A stretch of 64,000 bases of DNA from Cyanobacteria bacterium OH_CBrB_359. GTDB lineage: Bacteria > Cyanobacteriota > Vampirovibrionia > Gastranaerophilales > Gastranaerophilaceae. Positions 6,596 to 15,849 of the stretch are shown here, one piece after another (position 1 is the first letter of the stretch; every line of letters starts with the position of its first letter). The position numbers and the translations under genes are program-made. Under the pieces are notes generated by a model. That model did no database searches. It was not told the DNA's origin and saw only the letters and a list, made by a program, of their open reading frames with translations. The DNA is taken from the NCBI GenBank assembly GCA_023433065.1, contig JAEZET010000004.1, positions 620,001 through 684,000 of the forward strand. The letters run 5' to 3'.

Positions 6596-6772
6596 CTAAG
6601 TATATGAATTTAAAACTGCAATTGCTTCCAATTTTCTTTTAGGAGTCGGATGAGCATATCTCATAGTAGTACGTATATCACTATGAGCAAGAATATCTTT
6701 TACGTCAGCTAAATCAATGCCATGCTCTATCATTCTTGTAGCTACTGTGTATCTTAATCATGAAATCTAAAA
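6596..6772 (-). pseudogene. Tyrosine recombinase (phage integrase) C-terminal remnant
   Basis: On the minus strand I read YTVATRMIEHGIDLADVKD, ILAHSDIRTTMRYAHPTPKR and LEAIAVLNSYT, then TAG at 6596. This is the end of a phage-type tyrosine recombinase, with the catalytic Tyr in 'MRYAH'. Just upstream, TTTCATGATTAAGATACACA would give FHDL-RYT only if one T were restored, so the frame is broken at about 6755, and the rest of the catalytic domain is absent. It is probably the scar of the element that brought in the neighbouring accessory DNA. Confidence 0.8.
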
Positions 6773-6902
6773 TCATTTATTTTAGATTTTTTATAATTAA
6801 ATTTGGAATTAGAATTTGAATTAGAATACAATCAAAATATTACTGGAAATATCATAAAAATGTTTTGTTAATTTTTGAGTAATGTATATTTGATAGTAAA
6901 CT

Positions 6903-7529
6903 TTAACTTTTTAATAACTCTAAAATACAAAAATAATGCATTATAGCGCCAGCCAAGACACACAAATGCCAAATTGTATGCATAAATTTCTTTTTAGATA
7001 AGTAAAAGACGCTTCCCAGAGTGTAAAAAAGACCACCGCCGAATAGCCATCCTATAATGGTATGGGGATAGTTTGCCCAGAGATGATAAAAAAGAAATAC
7101 TGCCAGCCAGCCCATTAACAGGTATAAGCCTGTTGACAAATACCTAAACTTTAATGTTATACACGAAAATATAATTCCTGATATTGCTAAATACCAAGTC
7201 ATCGACATTAGGGCTACAGAGTTCGGAAACCTTATAACAAGCATTAATAACGGAGTATATGTGCCTGCAATCATTAAATAAATTGCGGAATGGTCAATTT
7301 TCCGGAATATTTTTTTAGCCTTTTCATTTGTTATTGCATGATAACAGGTTGAGGATTGAAATAAGAGGAACATCATCGCTCCATATATTGCAGTAGTTGC
7401 CTTTTGTAGGGGAGTTGTTGAATTTACAGCAAGCATAACTATAGCGTATATAGCAAACATTGCACCAATTGCATGCGTAAACGCATTAGCAAACTCTTCT
7501 GCCTGCGTATAAGTTTTCGCTTCGTCCAT
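6903..7529 (-). CDS. trhA: Hemolysin III family membrane protein (TrhA/YqfA, PAQR-like)
   Basis: 208 aa with seven hydrophobic segments. It carries the conserved hemolysin III/PAQR residues: Glu/His in 'EEFANAFTHAIG' (residues 11-22), 'SSTCYHA' near 62-68, 'KIDHSAIYLMIAGTYTPL' and the final 'HTIWHLCVLAGAIMHY'. The His residues are known in this superfamily to bind zinc in the membrane. The bacterial members are inner-membrane proteins linked to membrane-fluidity homeostasis; the haemolysin name is historical. It stands alone on the minus strand, with the helicase gene upstream. Length matches the family. Confidence 0.9.
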   Translation of the reverse strand: MDEAKTYTQAEEFANAFTHAIGAMFAIYAIVMLAVNSTTPLQKATTAIYGAMMFLLFQSSTCYHAITNEKAKKIFRKIDHSAIYLMIAGTYTPLLMLVIRFPNSVALMSMTWYLAISGIIFSCITLKFRYLSTGLYLLMGWLAVFLFYHLWANYPHTIIGWLFGGGLFYTLGSVFYLSKKKFMHTIWHLCVLAGAIMHYFCILELLKS

Positions 7530-7570
7530 TTAAAACTCCTTATAATTAAATAACATAAATGGTTTATGAT

Positions 7571-9235
7571 TTATTTTTTTGATTGGGATTTTAATTTCTT
7601 GCTAAACTTTCCAAAAAACTTATCTTTAGATGGCTTATTTTTTTTATTTTTATCAATTTTCTTAACTGAATTTATCATATCATCAAGTGAAATAATTGGT
7701 TTATTATTTTTATTGTTTTTTTGCCTTTTTGGGCTATCATAACTGATATTATTTTCATTTTTTCTATTTTGTCTTATGTTTCGATTTACTCTTCTGCGTC
7801 TATTATTTTCTAAAATTTCTTCTTTAGGTGTTTCGAAGACAATATGTTTATTTATTTTTCTACCTTCTTTTGATAAAGATAACTTTAATAAAGCAGCTGC
7901 AATATCTGTTACAGATATATTTTCACTGAGCATTGCTTCAACTTTAGATTTGTATTCTGATAAATTTTGCTCCTGAATTACCAATTTAATTTTATTTTCA
8001 AAATTTAAAGTTCTGATTAATTCTATTTCTTCAACTGTAGGGTTATTTTTTTTATGAATTTGTATTCCATTAGCACGTTCGATTCTTTTTAAGCTTTGAA
8101 CCTGCCTTTTTGATACAAAAGTAAATGCGATACCTGAAGTTCCTGCTCTTCCTGTTCTGCCAATCCTGTGAATGTAATCTTCATCATCTCTCGGCAGGTC
8201 ATAATTAAAAACTGCTTCAATGTTTTTGACATCAATGCCTCTACCTGCGACGTCAGTTGCTACAAGAATTTTAATACTTCCGTTCCTAAACCCTTGCATT
8301 ACTTTTTCTCTTTGCATTTGGTTCATATCGCCATGTATAGCATCAGAAAGATAACCTTTAGATTTTAATATTTCAACTGTTTTATCTACATTACTTTTTG
8401 TGTTACAAAAAACAAGCGCCAATTTTATATTGTGGAAGCTTAAAAGTCTTGCTAACAGCTCAATTTTATCTTTTTCCACAACTTCAAAATATTGCTGTTC
8501 GATATTTGGTGTGTTCAAAAGATTATCAGTAACATCAACTATATTTGGATGTTTTTGGAATTTTTTAGTAAGTTCTATGATATCTTTTGCCATTGTTGCC
8601 GAAAATAAGATAGTTTGACGATTAACCGGTGTCGTTTCTAAAATAGTATAAATATCTTCTCTAAATCCCATATCAAGCATCTCATCTGCCTCATCAAGAA
8701 CAACTGTAGCGCAAAGGTCTAATTTTATTGAGCCTCGTCTTAAATGATCCATAAGTCTTCCGGGAGTCGCTACAATAATTTGAGGTTTTTTATTTAATGC
8801 GTTAATCTGTTTTTCTATGTTTTGACCGCCATAAATTGAAACAACTGAAATATTTTCAAAATATTTTGTTAATTTTTCAAACTCTTTATGCACTTGCATT
8901 GTAAGCTCTCTTGTAGGGCACAAAACTAGTGCTTGGATTGATTTATTCTCAGAATTTGAATCCAACCTTTCTATAATAGGAAGTGCAAAAGCTGCGGTTT
9001 TGCCGCTACCTGTCGGTGCTTTTGCTATAATATCATTTCCTGCTAAAACTTGCGGTATAGCTTCCTTTTGTATATCTGAAGGATTAGTAAATTTCATATC
9101 AGTAAGAGCTTTTAATAGATTATCCGATAAATTTAAATCCGCAAATCCTGGCGGTATAACAGAGATATCACTCACTTTTGTAATAGCAGTCAAACCTGAT
9201 GCCTCAGCATCTTGTAAAATCGTTGGGCTAGTCAT
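7571..9235 (-). CDS. DEAD-box ATP-dependent RNA helicase
   Basis: All helicase motifs are present in order: Q motif (FTNPSDIQKEAIP), APTGSGKT, PTRELT, TPGRL, DEAD in 'VVLDEADEMLDMGF', SAT, 'ATDVAGRGIDV' and 'HRIGRTGRAG'. The last 110 residues form a very basic Lys/Arg/Asn tail (RRRRVNRNIRQNRKNENN, KKNKPSKDKFFGKFSKKLKS), which should bind RNA nonspecifically. The type is DeaD/CshA/RhlE-like, likely in cold adaptation, ribosome assembly or mRNA decay. I start at ATG 9235; a TTG 12 codons earlier is possible but unsupported. The 330 bp upstream may hold a regulated leader. Confidence 0.92.
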   Translation of the reverse strand: MTSPTILQDAEASGLTAITKVSDISVIPPGFADLNLSDNLLKALTDMKFTNPSDIQKEAIPQVLAGNDIIAKAPTGSGKTAAFALPIIERLDSNSENKSIQALVLCPTRELTMQVHKEFEKLTKYFENISVVSIYGGQNIEKQINALNKKPQIIVATPGRLMDHLRRGSIKLDLCATVVLDEADEMLDMGFREDIYTILETTPVNRQTILFSATMAKDIIELTKKFQKHPNIVDVTDNLLNTPNIEQQYFEVVEKDKIELLARLLSFHNIKLALVFCNTKSNVDKTVEILKSKGYLSDAIHGDMNQMQREKVMQGFRNGSIKILVATDVAGRGIDVKNIEAVFNYDLPRDDEDYIHRIGRTGRAGTSGIAFTFVSKRQVQSLKRIERANGIQIHKKNNPTVEEIELIRTLNFENKIKLVIQEQNLSEYKSKVEAMLSENISVTDIAAALLKLSLSKEGRKINKHIVFETPKEEILENNRRRRVNRNIRQNRKNENNISYDSPKRQKNNKNNKPIISLDDMINSVKKIDKNKKNKPSKDKFFGKFSKKLKSQSKK

Positions 9236-9565
9236 AATTTTCTTTCTTTCTGTAAAAATGCTCTTATACAACTAAAATGTAAGAGAGCATAGAAAAATTA
9301 CATTAAAGGGTTAGTAAAATAAATTTATTTACTACAACATTAACATAAAAGAACTTTTAAGTAAGTATTTTAAGCCTTTTATTACGTTATAATAAGTTAA
9401 ATAAATGATTATTCAGCATCAAAGGCAAGTTAGATTTAAATCTGTACTATAAGGATTTATTCCAAAACAGTCGATGAACTTGAAGCAATATATATCATAG
9501 AAAATTTGTACTAATTTTCTAATGATAGGAGAGCACCATTTTAAATGAGTCGTAAAGCCTCTTTT
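9236..9565. other. Intergenic region (330 bp) with small inverted repeats
   Basis: No gene seen. TAGTAAAATAAATTTATTTACTA (read as two near-matching arms) lies at 9312-9334, and AGAAAATT-TGTACT-AATTTTCT is a perfect 8-bp hairpin at about 9495-9520. The second overlaps CTAATTTTCTAATG, which also occurs near 6480, so a short shared element may lie at both places. Confidence 0.35.
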
Positions 9566-10012
9566 TTAGTATTTTCTTCCATATGTATTTATAAGATAAT
9601 TGGATTTTTGTACGGGAGTTGTTAGTAAAGGTATTACATCAGTGGATGCTTCATCCGTATCAGAAATTTTTTGAAGTTTCCATCCTGCATTATTAATAAT
9701 TTCTGTCACTTTTTTACCGAATTTTTTGAAATCTTCAAAAATCCTTACAGATAAAGCATGATAAGGTTTATCCGGCACCATTGCGGCAAAATATCCTCCA
9801 TCATCAATCAAGCTTACGTTAACACCGAATTGTTTACTTAATTTATGGATGGAGTTGCAAGTTTTTATAAATTCATCGGCATTTGCTCTTTTGCAAATAT
9901 CTGTTAAATGATTAGTCGTAGCACCATTTAGCTGGATAATTAAATTACCGAAATTAATATTTTGTTTTGATGTATTTACAGATGAAATTTTTGTCATATT
10001 AATCGCTTTCAT
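9566..10012 (-). CDS. Hypothetical protein with N-terminal INFG motif (148 aa)
   Basis: Not recognised as a known family. The N-terminus (MKAINMTKISSVNTSKQNINFG) is a short, polar, unstructured-looking leader ending in 'INFG', followed by an alpha/beta domain (DEFIKTCNSIHKLSKQFGV, SLIDDGGYFAAMVPDKPYH, KVTEIINNAGWKLQKIS). There is no classical signal peptide or membrane helix. Other small proteins in this window (39328, 39927, 27386, 61588) have a comparable leader, so this may be a lineage-specific targeting or family signature. Monocistronic on the minus strand. Confidence 0.65.
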   Translation of the reverse strand: MKAINMTKISSVNTSKQNINFGNLIIQLNGATTNHLTDICKRANADEFIKTCNSIHKLSKQFGVNVSLIDDGGYFAAMVPDKPYHALSVRIFEDFKKFGKKVTEIINNAGWKLQKISDTDEASTDVIPLLTTPVQKSNYLINTYGRKY

Positions 10013-10217
10013 GTATATTAAACTGTCGTATTAATAAAATATTAAACATAAATTTTTTTGTTATTGATGTTTTCCAAAAATTGTTTTGTAAATTATGTAA
10101 TTTGTAAAATAATAATTTAATAGTGTTGTATTTAAGTAAATTCCATTCTATAGTTTAGTAGTGTTGCTTTTAAAAACTAAAAATATCAGTTTAGTATTAG
10201 ACCACAAAAGGTAATTA

Positions 10218-11117
10218 ATGAAAATAAAATTATATAATGTCTGTGCACGAGGCAGGAACTTTGGAGATTCCATAAATCCCATAGTTTTTGAACGATTATT
10301 CGGTCTTCAAACAGAGCATGCTTATCCAACGTTTTGTGATGTTTTAGGCATTGGCAGTATTATGCAAATGTTAACATTACAAGAACTTTTGAAAAAAAAG
10401 AAATATTTTTATTTTTATAGATATAGCTTAAAGCCCGTAATTACTATGGGAACTGGTTTTATGTTTGATAATATACCTCAAGGTCTATTATCAAAAACCT
10501 ATAGAGCAGTCTATCCTTATCTATTAAGAGGAAAATTATCCCATTCAGTGCTCGAAAAAATAAATAAGAAGCAGTATACTGACGTGTCATATGGTGATCT
10601 TGGGTTAATTTTCCCATATTTATTAGATGAATCAATATCAAAAAAATACTCGCTTGGTATTTTTCCGCATATGAGAGATTTTGAAAATATTTATGTACAA
10701 AAGCTTTATAAAAATAATAAAAATGCAATTATAATAAATTCTCAAGATGACCCATTAGTTATATTAAGACAAATTTCTGAATGCGAAACTATTGTTTCGT
10801 CGAGTTTGCATGGTTTAGTTGCGGCAGATGGATTGAATATTCCAAATAAACGTATAAAACTTTCTAACCATGGCTACAGCAATAATATTGACTTTAAATT
10901 TAATGATTATTATTCAATCTATAGTTCAGATGTTCCGGAATATATTGATTTTACCAATATTGATATAGAGGCTGAGCCACCATTTGAATTATTAACCCCA
11001 CAATCAATTCAGGATGATTATCGTATTAATTTTGAGGAAGTTAAAAACGTTCAGAATATGCTTTTGAAAAAAGGTACAGACCTTGCAAAAGTGATAGAAA
11101 CAGTAAGAAATCCTTGA
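10218..11117 (+). CDS. Polysaccharide pyruvyl transferase family protein
   Basis: 299 aa. Starts MKIKLYNVCARGRNFGDSIN, the typical first strand and 'N.GD..' turn of the WcaK/CsaB pyruvyl-transferase family (PF04230). It continues with 'DVLGIGSIMQ', 'ITMGTGFMF', 'DLGLIFPYLL' and 'TIVSSSLHGLVAADGLNIP', the conserved SSLHG site near residue 195 thought to contact the PEP donor. The predicted role is pyruvylation (or related modification) of a cell-surface glycan. The converging gene 14 bp downstream is a GT4 glycosyltransferase, so the pair may serve the same polysaccharide. Confidence 0.85.
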   Translation: MKIKLYNVCARGRNFGDSINPIVFERLFGLQTEHAYPTFCDVLGIGSIMQMLTLQELLKKKKYFYFYRYSLKPVITMGTGFMFDNIPQGLLSKTYRAVYPYLLRGKLSHSVLEKINKKQYTDVSYGDLGLIFPYLLDESISKKYSLGIFPHMRDFENIYVQKLYKNNKNAIIINSQDDPLVILRQISECETIVSSSLHGLVAADGLNIPNKRIKLSNHGYSNNIDFKFNDYYSIYSSDVPEYIDFTNIDIEAEPPFELLTPQSIQDDYRINFEEVKNVQNMLLKKGTDLAKVIETVRNP

Positions 11118-11131
11118 ATGTAAAACACAAC

Positions 11132-12226
11132 CTATAATGCATCAATTATTTTTATGTATTTCTCTGAAAAATTATCCCAGGATAAAGACTTCACATCTTC
11201 ATATGCATTGTTAGACATAACATTGTATTCTTGAGTAGATAAATTAATTGCTAATTCCATTTTTTGAGCTAAATTTAAATCTTTATTACCAGAAAAATCA
11301 GCTATATATCCGTTTTTACCATCTTTGATTATATCTTTTGCTCCTGAAACAGAAGATACTATTGCAGGCTTTCCAAAAGACATTGCTTCAATTGTGACCA
11401 TTCCATAAGGTTCTTTTAATGATGGCATCAGTAGAAAATCAATTGATTGATAAAAATTTGTCATATCATTTTGTAATGGCAAAAATTCAATGTAGTTCCT
11501 TATTCCATATAAGTTTACCAATAGTTGAATTCCAATGTTCTTTTTTGCATTTTGATTAATGATTTTTACTTTAAAATTTTTTGATTCTTTTTTGAGTCGA
11601 TTAATTGCTTTTAAAAGTTCATAACCGCCCTTATTATGAAATCCTCTGGTATTAATCCCAAAAATTGTTTTATCATTTTTTTTATAATTTAAGATGTCGT
11701 TTGGTATTAAATCAATCCCTGGCGGTAATATTACCAGCTTTGAATCAGGTATTTTTAAATTTTGTTTATAATCATTATATAGTTCTTTTGATGAGACAAT
11801 AACAGTGTTGACTATTTTAGCGTTTTGTTTGTATGTTTCAAATTTTTTAAGTTTTTTTAAATACCTTCTAAATTTAAATATTTTATATAGAAAATTTGCA
11901 ATTTTATTTCGAACTTTTTTAGCTTTATCAATATAAGTATGTTTGTGAATATATGTAATATCAGAGGCGTAATTCAGATCAGAGCTTATGACTAAATCAT
12001 ATTTTGATTTTAAGTCTTTAACGATTTCGTCAAAATTGCTATTGTTGATAAATAATTTGTTGATAATTTTGCTTTCAGTTACCTCAGACTTTTTGCAATA
12101 AACATCAACTAAATATTCTTTTTGTAATAGACATTTAATAATATAGAAGTTTAACTTAGATCCGCCTTCGTAAAAAACATTTTCGCAATACAAATTAGGG
12201 TAAATAAAAGCAGCTCTCTTTTTCAT
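11132..12226 (-). CDS. Glycosyltransferase family 4 (GT-B fold)
   Basis: 364 aa. The C-terminal Rossmann half carries the donor-binding signature 'LLMPSLKEPYGMVTIEAMSF' with 'GKPAIVSSVSGAKDIIKDG' (about residues 268-310), typical of GT4 retaining transferases. The N-terminal half is diverged, with 'YIHKHTYIDKAKKVRNK' and 'SSKELYNDYKQNL', and 'LPPGIDL' marks the linker. A cytosolic enzyme adding a sugar to a surface polysaccharide or LPS intermediate is likely; donor and acceptor cannot be read from sequence. The start follows a clear gap, with no overlap. Confidence 0.85.
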   Translation of the reverse strand: MKKRAAFIYPNLYCENVFYEGGSKLNFYIIKCLLQKEYLVDVYCKKSEVTESKIINKLFINNSNFDEIVKDLKSKYDLVISSDLNYASDITYIHKHTYIDKAKKVRNKIANFLYKIFKFRRYLKKLKKFETYKQNAKIVNTVIVSSKELYNDYKQNLKIPDSKLVILPPGIDLIPNDILNYKKNDKTIFGINTRGFHNKGGYELLKAINRLKKESKNFKVKIINQNAKKNIGIQLLVNLYGIRNYIEFLPLQNDMTNFYQSIDFLLMPSLKEPYGMVTIEAMSFGKPAIVSSVSGAKDIIKDGKNGYIADFSGNKDLNLAQKMELAINLSTQEYNVMSNNAYEDVKSLSWDNFSEKYIKIIDAL

Positions 12227-12332
12227 GCTGATTTTTCCGACTGTTTCTAAAAAATTTTAATAATATTAAGTATATCATGAAGTTTTTTAATTATTTTGTG
12301 GGCAAATTCAAGATACAAAGAAAAAGAATTTT

Positions 12333-13607
12333 TCAAATATGGTTGCTAACATATTTGTCGATGTCAAATTTCTTTTTGCAACCATCCATACTCATATATC
12401 TTATCTTGCCGCTTATCATCCTGTCTATAAATGGTCTGTCGTGAAGCCCACCGATAGACCATAGAATCCCACAGTAGCCGTTCGGATCTATTCCGTCAAG
12501 AGAGTATTTGTCATTTAAATAAACTGCAATTTCAGTTGCTTCTTGAGGAGCTCCAGACCATTCGAGGATTTTTTTAGCCCAGTACATTCTTAAAAAACCA
12601 TGTATAAAGTTATTTTTTAATAGGCTCTTTTGGGCTGCATTCCATAGTCTATCATGTGTTTTAGCTTCTTCAAAGGTTTTTAAATCATATAAATATGCTC
12701 TTACATCTCTTTTATGGTTATTTAAAGTTTCTTTAGACCAAGGAGGAATACCCTCAATTGATTTAAAGTTTTTATTATACAGGCAATAGTTGTCAGAGAG
12801 TTCTTTTCTTACAATCAGCTCTTCTAAATATGCCTCTTTATTTATTCTATCGGCTGTGGAATTTATAATTTCCATTGCAATTCTTTGAGATGAAATTTGA
12901 CCGAAATGCAGATAAGGTGATAATTTTGATGTTACATTTTTATTAGGGTCATTTTTAAATTCATTATAATATTTAAGTTTATTTTCGATAAAGTCTTTAA
13001 GCACAGGATAAGAATTATTCTTTTTATATTTAAAAATAACAGGAAATTCTGTCAAAAAATTTGAAATATTTTTATAGACTTTTAGTCGAAAATGAGCTGC
13101 TGAAAATTCCTGTTTATCTGAGATATAACGCGCAGGTATTATATTGTGTGAATCAACTTCAAAAATTGAACAATTATATTTTTTAAGTTTTTCAAAGATT
13201 GTAAATATCGGGTTAAAATCAATAACTATTGCCCCTGCATCAGCAAAGTATTTCGGCAAGCTATTGGTAACGATATCGCATTCAATATTATTAATTTTAA
13301 GATTTTCCATTAATATATCAATTCCTTGCATCATAAAGGCAGATTGAGCTTTGGAATAATTTTTTTCATCTTTAAGAATAACAACTTTAAATTTTTGGTT
13401 ATTATTTTTCGCAAGGTTATATGAAAATATAAAACCCCAGTTGTCCTCAAGGCGATGTTCTCTTGTTGAAAAATATATAATCTCTCCATTTTTAACTGAT
13501 TTATTGTTTAAATTTAAAATTCTTGATTCATGCACATTAATAGGCGCAGTCGCAATATCTGCAGCAAAATCTAACATTAATCCTCTTTGTACTGTCGGTT
13601 TAATCAT
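12333..13607 (-). CDS. Class II deoxyribodipyrimidine photolyase
   Basis: 424 aa. The N-terminal alpha/beta domain opens with 'STREHRLEDNWGFIFSYNLA', the class II counterpart of 'R..R..DN.AL'. The FAD domain has 'SKLSPYLHFGQIS', 'IVRKELSDNYCLYN', 'LWNAAQKSL', 'FLRMYWAKKILEWS' and the class II hallmark 'YLNDKYSLDGIDPNGYCGILW' (given here in overlapping pieces) with 'SIGGLHDRPF' and 'GKIRYMSMDGCKKKF'. It should repair cyclobutane pyrimidine dimers using light. A photolyase in a supposed gut or sediment anaerobe hints at exposure to light outside the host. Monocistronic, minus strand. Confidence 0.9.
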   Translation of the reverse strand: MIKPTVQRGLMLDFAADIATAPINVHESRILNLNNKSVKNGEIIYFSTREHRLEDNWGFIFSYNLAKNNNQKFKVVILKDEKNYSKAQSAFMMQGIDILMENLKINNIECDIVTNSLPKYFADAGAIVIDFNPIFTIFEKLKKYNCSIFEVDSHNIIPARYISDKQEFSAAHFRLKVYKNISNFLTEFPVIFKYKKNNSYPVLKDFIENKLKYYNEFKNDPNKNVTSKLSPYLHFGQISSQRIAMEIINSTADRINKEAYLEELIVRKELSDNYCLYNKNFKSIEGIPPWSKETLNNHKRDVRAYLYDLKTFEEAKTHDRLWNAAQKSLLKNNFIHGFLRMYWAKKILEWSGAPQEATEIAVYLNDKYSLDGIDPNGYCGILWSIGGLHDRPFIDRMISGKIRYMSMDGCKKKFDIDKYVSNHI

Positions 13608-13749
13608 TATTAAATGCTAACGCAAAATACAACTAAGTAATTAACCTTATGAGTATTCTAACAGATTAAATAATAATCCTAAAATTTGTACAAACGTTTA
13701 ATTTTATATGTATAAAATTCAGCTATCTTGTAAAAAAAAGGAGTGTAAA

Positions 13750-14301
13750 ATGGCAAAGTATGGAATTGAAATAATTAAACAGGCAGGAATTGATGTAGAC
13801 AGACTTTTACATTTGTTGGTAACTAATGCCGCATCAGAACTTTCAACATATTATCACTATAATATATTGCGCTCAAATCTTATTGGATTGGAAGGCGAAA
13901 CTCTGAAAGAAATAGCAGAAATGGCAAGAATTGAGGATCGAAATCATTTTGAGGCTTTGGTCCCTAGAATCTATGAGCTTGGCGGAAAACTGCCCGATAA
14001 TATGGCAGATTTTTATAATATGGCATCTTGCGCTCCTGCGAATCTTCCTGACAGTCCTCATGATGTTCAGGCAATATTGAAAATTTTGGTTCAATCTGAA
14101 AGATGCGCAATGGCCGGGTATAATGAAATTTGTAATCTTACTTATGGTAAAGACCATAGGACATATGATTTAGCTCTTGCTATTCTGCATGAGGAAACAG
14201 AACATGAATCGTGGTTCTCAGAATTTTTGGCAGAAGGACCCTCAGGGCACTTTAACAGACGTGGTGACTCATCACCTTATGTCAGAAAATTTCTTCAATA
14301 A
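13750..14301 (+). CDS. Dps-like ferritin (DPSL/thioferritin type)
   Basis: 183 aa from ATG 13750, which has AAGGAG at the correct distance; the frame upstream is open for 14 more codons without support. Four-helix ferritin residues are visible: Glu30 in 'NAASELSTYYHY', Glu62 and His66 in 'IEDRNHFEAL', Glu117 in 'QSERCAMAGYNE', and Glu149/His152 in 'HEETEHESW'. Cys94 and Cys119 are 25 residues apart, the spacing of the disulfide pair known from archaeal DPSL proteins. Predicted role: peroxide-dependent iron oxidation and storage, protecting DNA and proteins from oxidative stress. Monocistronic. Confidence 0.8.
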   Translation: MAKYGIEIIKQAGIDVDRLLHLLVTNAASELSTYYHYNILRSNLIGLEGETLKEIAEMARIEDRNHFEALVPRIYELGGKLPDNMADFYNMASCAPANLPDSPHDVQAILKILVQSERCAMAGYNEICNLTYGKDHRTYDLALAILHEETEHESWFSEFLAEGPSGHFNRRGDSSPYVRKFLQ

Positions 14302-14391
14302 ATAATTTGTTTGTAAAGAATTTAAATAATAATAATTTTTTGTATATAATAAGAATACAAATGATTTAAGCATTTTAAACGGGTTTTAAGT

Positions 14392-15849
14392 ATGGAAGAA
14401 AATTTATATGCCGTAATTTTGGCGGGCGGGAGCGGCTCAAGGCTATGGCCATTGAGTAGGGAGCTTTATCCCAAGCAGCTTCTAAAGCTTGATAAAAATA
14501 ATACTCTTTTTCAATCAACATTCTTAAGACTTTTAAATAACTTTAAAGATACAAATATAGTTACTATAACTAACATTAAACATATTGATAACATTAAATT
14601 GCAGCTTAATAAGATTAAAAAAAAGTTCCAAAATACTTCCGACTTTAACATAGTAACAGAACCAATAGGCAGAAATACTGCTCCTGCCATTGCCCTTTCA
14701 CTAAAGTATATTCAAGAGATAATGGGAGCAGATTCAGAGAGTATAGTTCTTGTAGCACCTTCTGACCATATAATGAAAAAGACTGATACATTTGCTGATG
14801 CTGTTGAATCCGGCATAAAACTTGCTAAAAATGATTATATAGTAACTTTTGGTGTAAAACCGGATAAAATTGACAGTGGCTTTGGATATATAAAAACCCA
14901 AAAGAAGGCAGCTCTTACAAAAATATTATCAGGTTCGTTAAAAGCAGTGGAATTTAAAGAAAAACCTGATTTTGAAACTGCTAAAAAATATGTTGAATCT
15001 GACAATTATTACTGTAACAGTGGAATTTTTATCTTTAAAGTGTCTGTTATGCTTGAAGAGTTAAAAAAATATTCTCCTGATATTTATAAATTACTAAAAC
15101 AATTAAAAATATCAAAATCTCAGCCCAGTGTAGATTATGATTCTTTTGAACAGATGCCCGACATATCAATAGACTATGCGGTTATGGAAAAAAGTGAAAA
15201 AATCGTTCTTATCCCAATGGACTGTGAATGGAAAGATTTAGGTTCTTGGGAAGCATTATATGATATTTCAAAAAAAGACAAGAACAATAATTATATAACA
15301 GGTAATGTTCTTGATATTGATTCTAAAGATTCAATGATATATTCAACTTCTAAACTTATAACGACACTGGGTCTTAAAAATAAAGTTGTTATAGATACTG
15401 ATGATGCACTTTTAGTTTGTGATAAGTCAAAAACTCAAAGCGTTAAAGAAATTTATTTTAAATTAAAAGAAGATAAAAATTCTATAGCTTCAACTCATAA
15501 AACAGTCTATAGACCCTGGGGATATTATACAGTTTTACAAAGCGGTAAAGGATTTCTTACTAAGTGTATTCAATTAAATCCCAAGGCAAAATTGAGTCTT
15601 CAAATGCATCATCACAGGAGTGAACATTGGGTTGTTTTACAGGGGAGAGCCCTTGTTATAAAAGGTGAAGAGGAACATCACTTAACAGCAGGTCAAAGTA
15701 TTAACATTAAAGTCGAAGAAAAGCATTCTCTTCAGAATCCATACAAAGAACCGTTAAAAATCCTTGAAGTTCAAAAGGGAGATATGCTTAGTGAAGATGA
15801 CATAGTTCGTTTTGAAGATATATACGGCAGAGTGACTTCTCCTGTTTAA
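14392..15849 (+). CDS. manC: Mannose-1-phosphate guanylyltransferase / mannose-6-phosphate isomerase (type II PMI)
   Basis: 485 aa, the usual length of the bifunctional enzyme. The nucleotidyltransferase signature 'ILAGGSGSRLWPLSRELYPK' lies at residues 9-28, with 'EPIGRNTAPAIAL', 'VAPSDH', 'FKEKPD' and 'NSGIFIF' following. The C-terminal cupin carries 'RPWGYYTVLQSG', 'PKAKLSLQMHHHRSEHW' and 'VEEKHSLQNP' (His/Glu metal ligands). It makes GDP-mannose for surface polysaccharides, which fits the glycan genes upstream. Its stop overlaps the stop of the convergent gene by four bases. Confidence 0.95.
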   Translation: MEENLYAVILAGGSGSRLWPLSRELYPKQLLKLDKNNTLFQSTFLRLLNNFKDTNIVTITNIKHIDNIKLQLNKIKKKFQNTSDFNIVTEPIGRNTAPAIALSLKYIQEIMGADSESIVLVAPSDHIMKKTDTFADAVESGIKLAKNDYIVTFGVKPDKIDSGFGYIKTQKKAALTKILSGSLKAVEFKEKPDFETAKKYVESDNYYCNSGIFIFKVSVMLEELKKYSPDIYKLLKQLKISKSQPSVDYDSFEQMPDISIDYAVMEKSEKIVLIPMDCEWKDLGSWEALYDISKKDKNNNYITGNVLDIDSKDSMIYSTSKLITTLGLKNKVVIDTDDALLVCDKSKTQSVKEIYFKLKEDKNSIASTHKTVYRPWGYYTVLQSGKGFLTKCIQLNPKAKLSLQMHHHRSEHWVVLQGRALVIKGEEEHHLTAGQSINIKVEEKHSLQNPYKEPLKILEVQKGDMLSEDDIVRFEDIYGRVTSPV

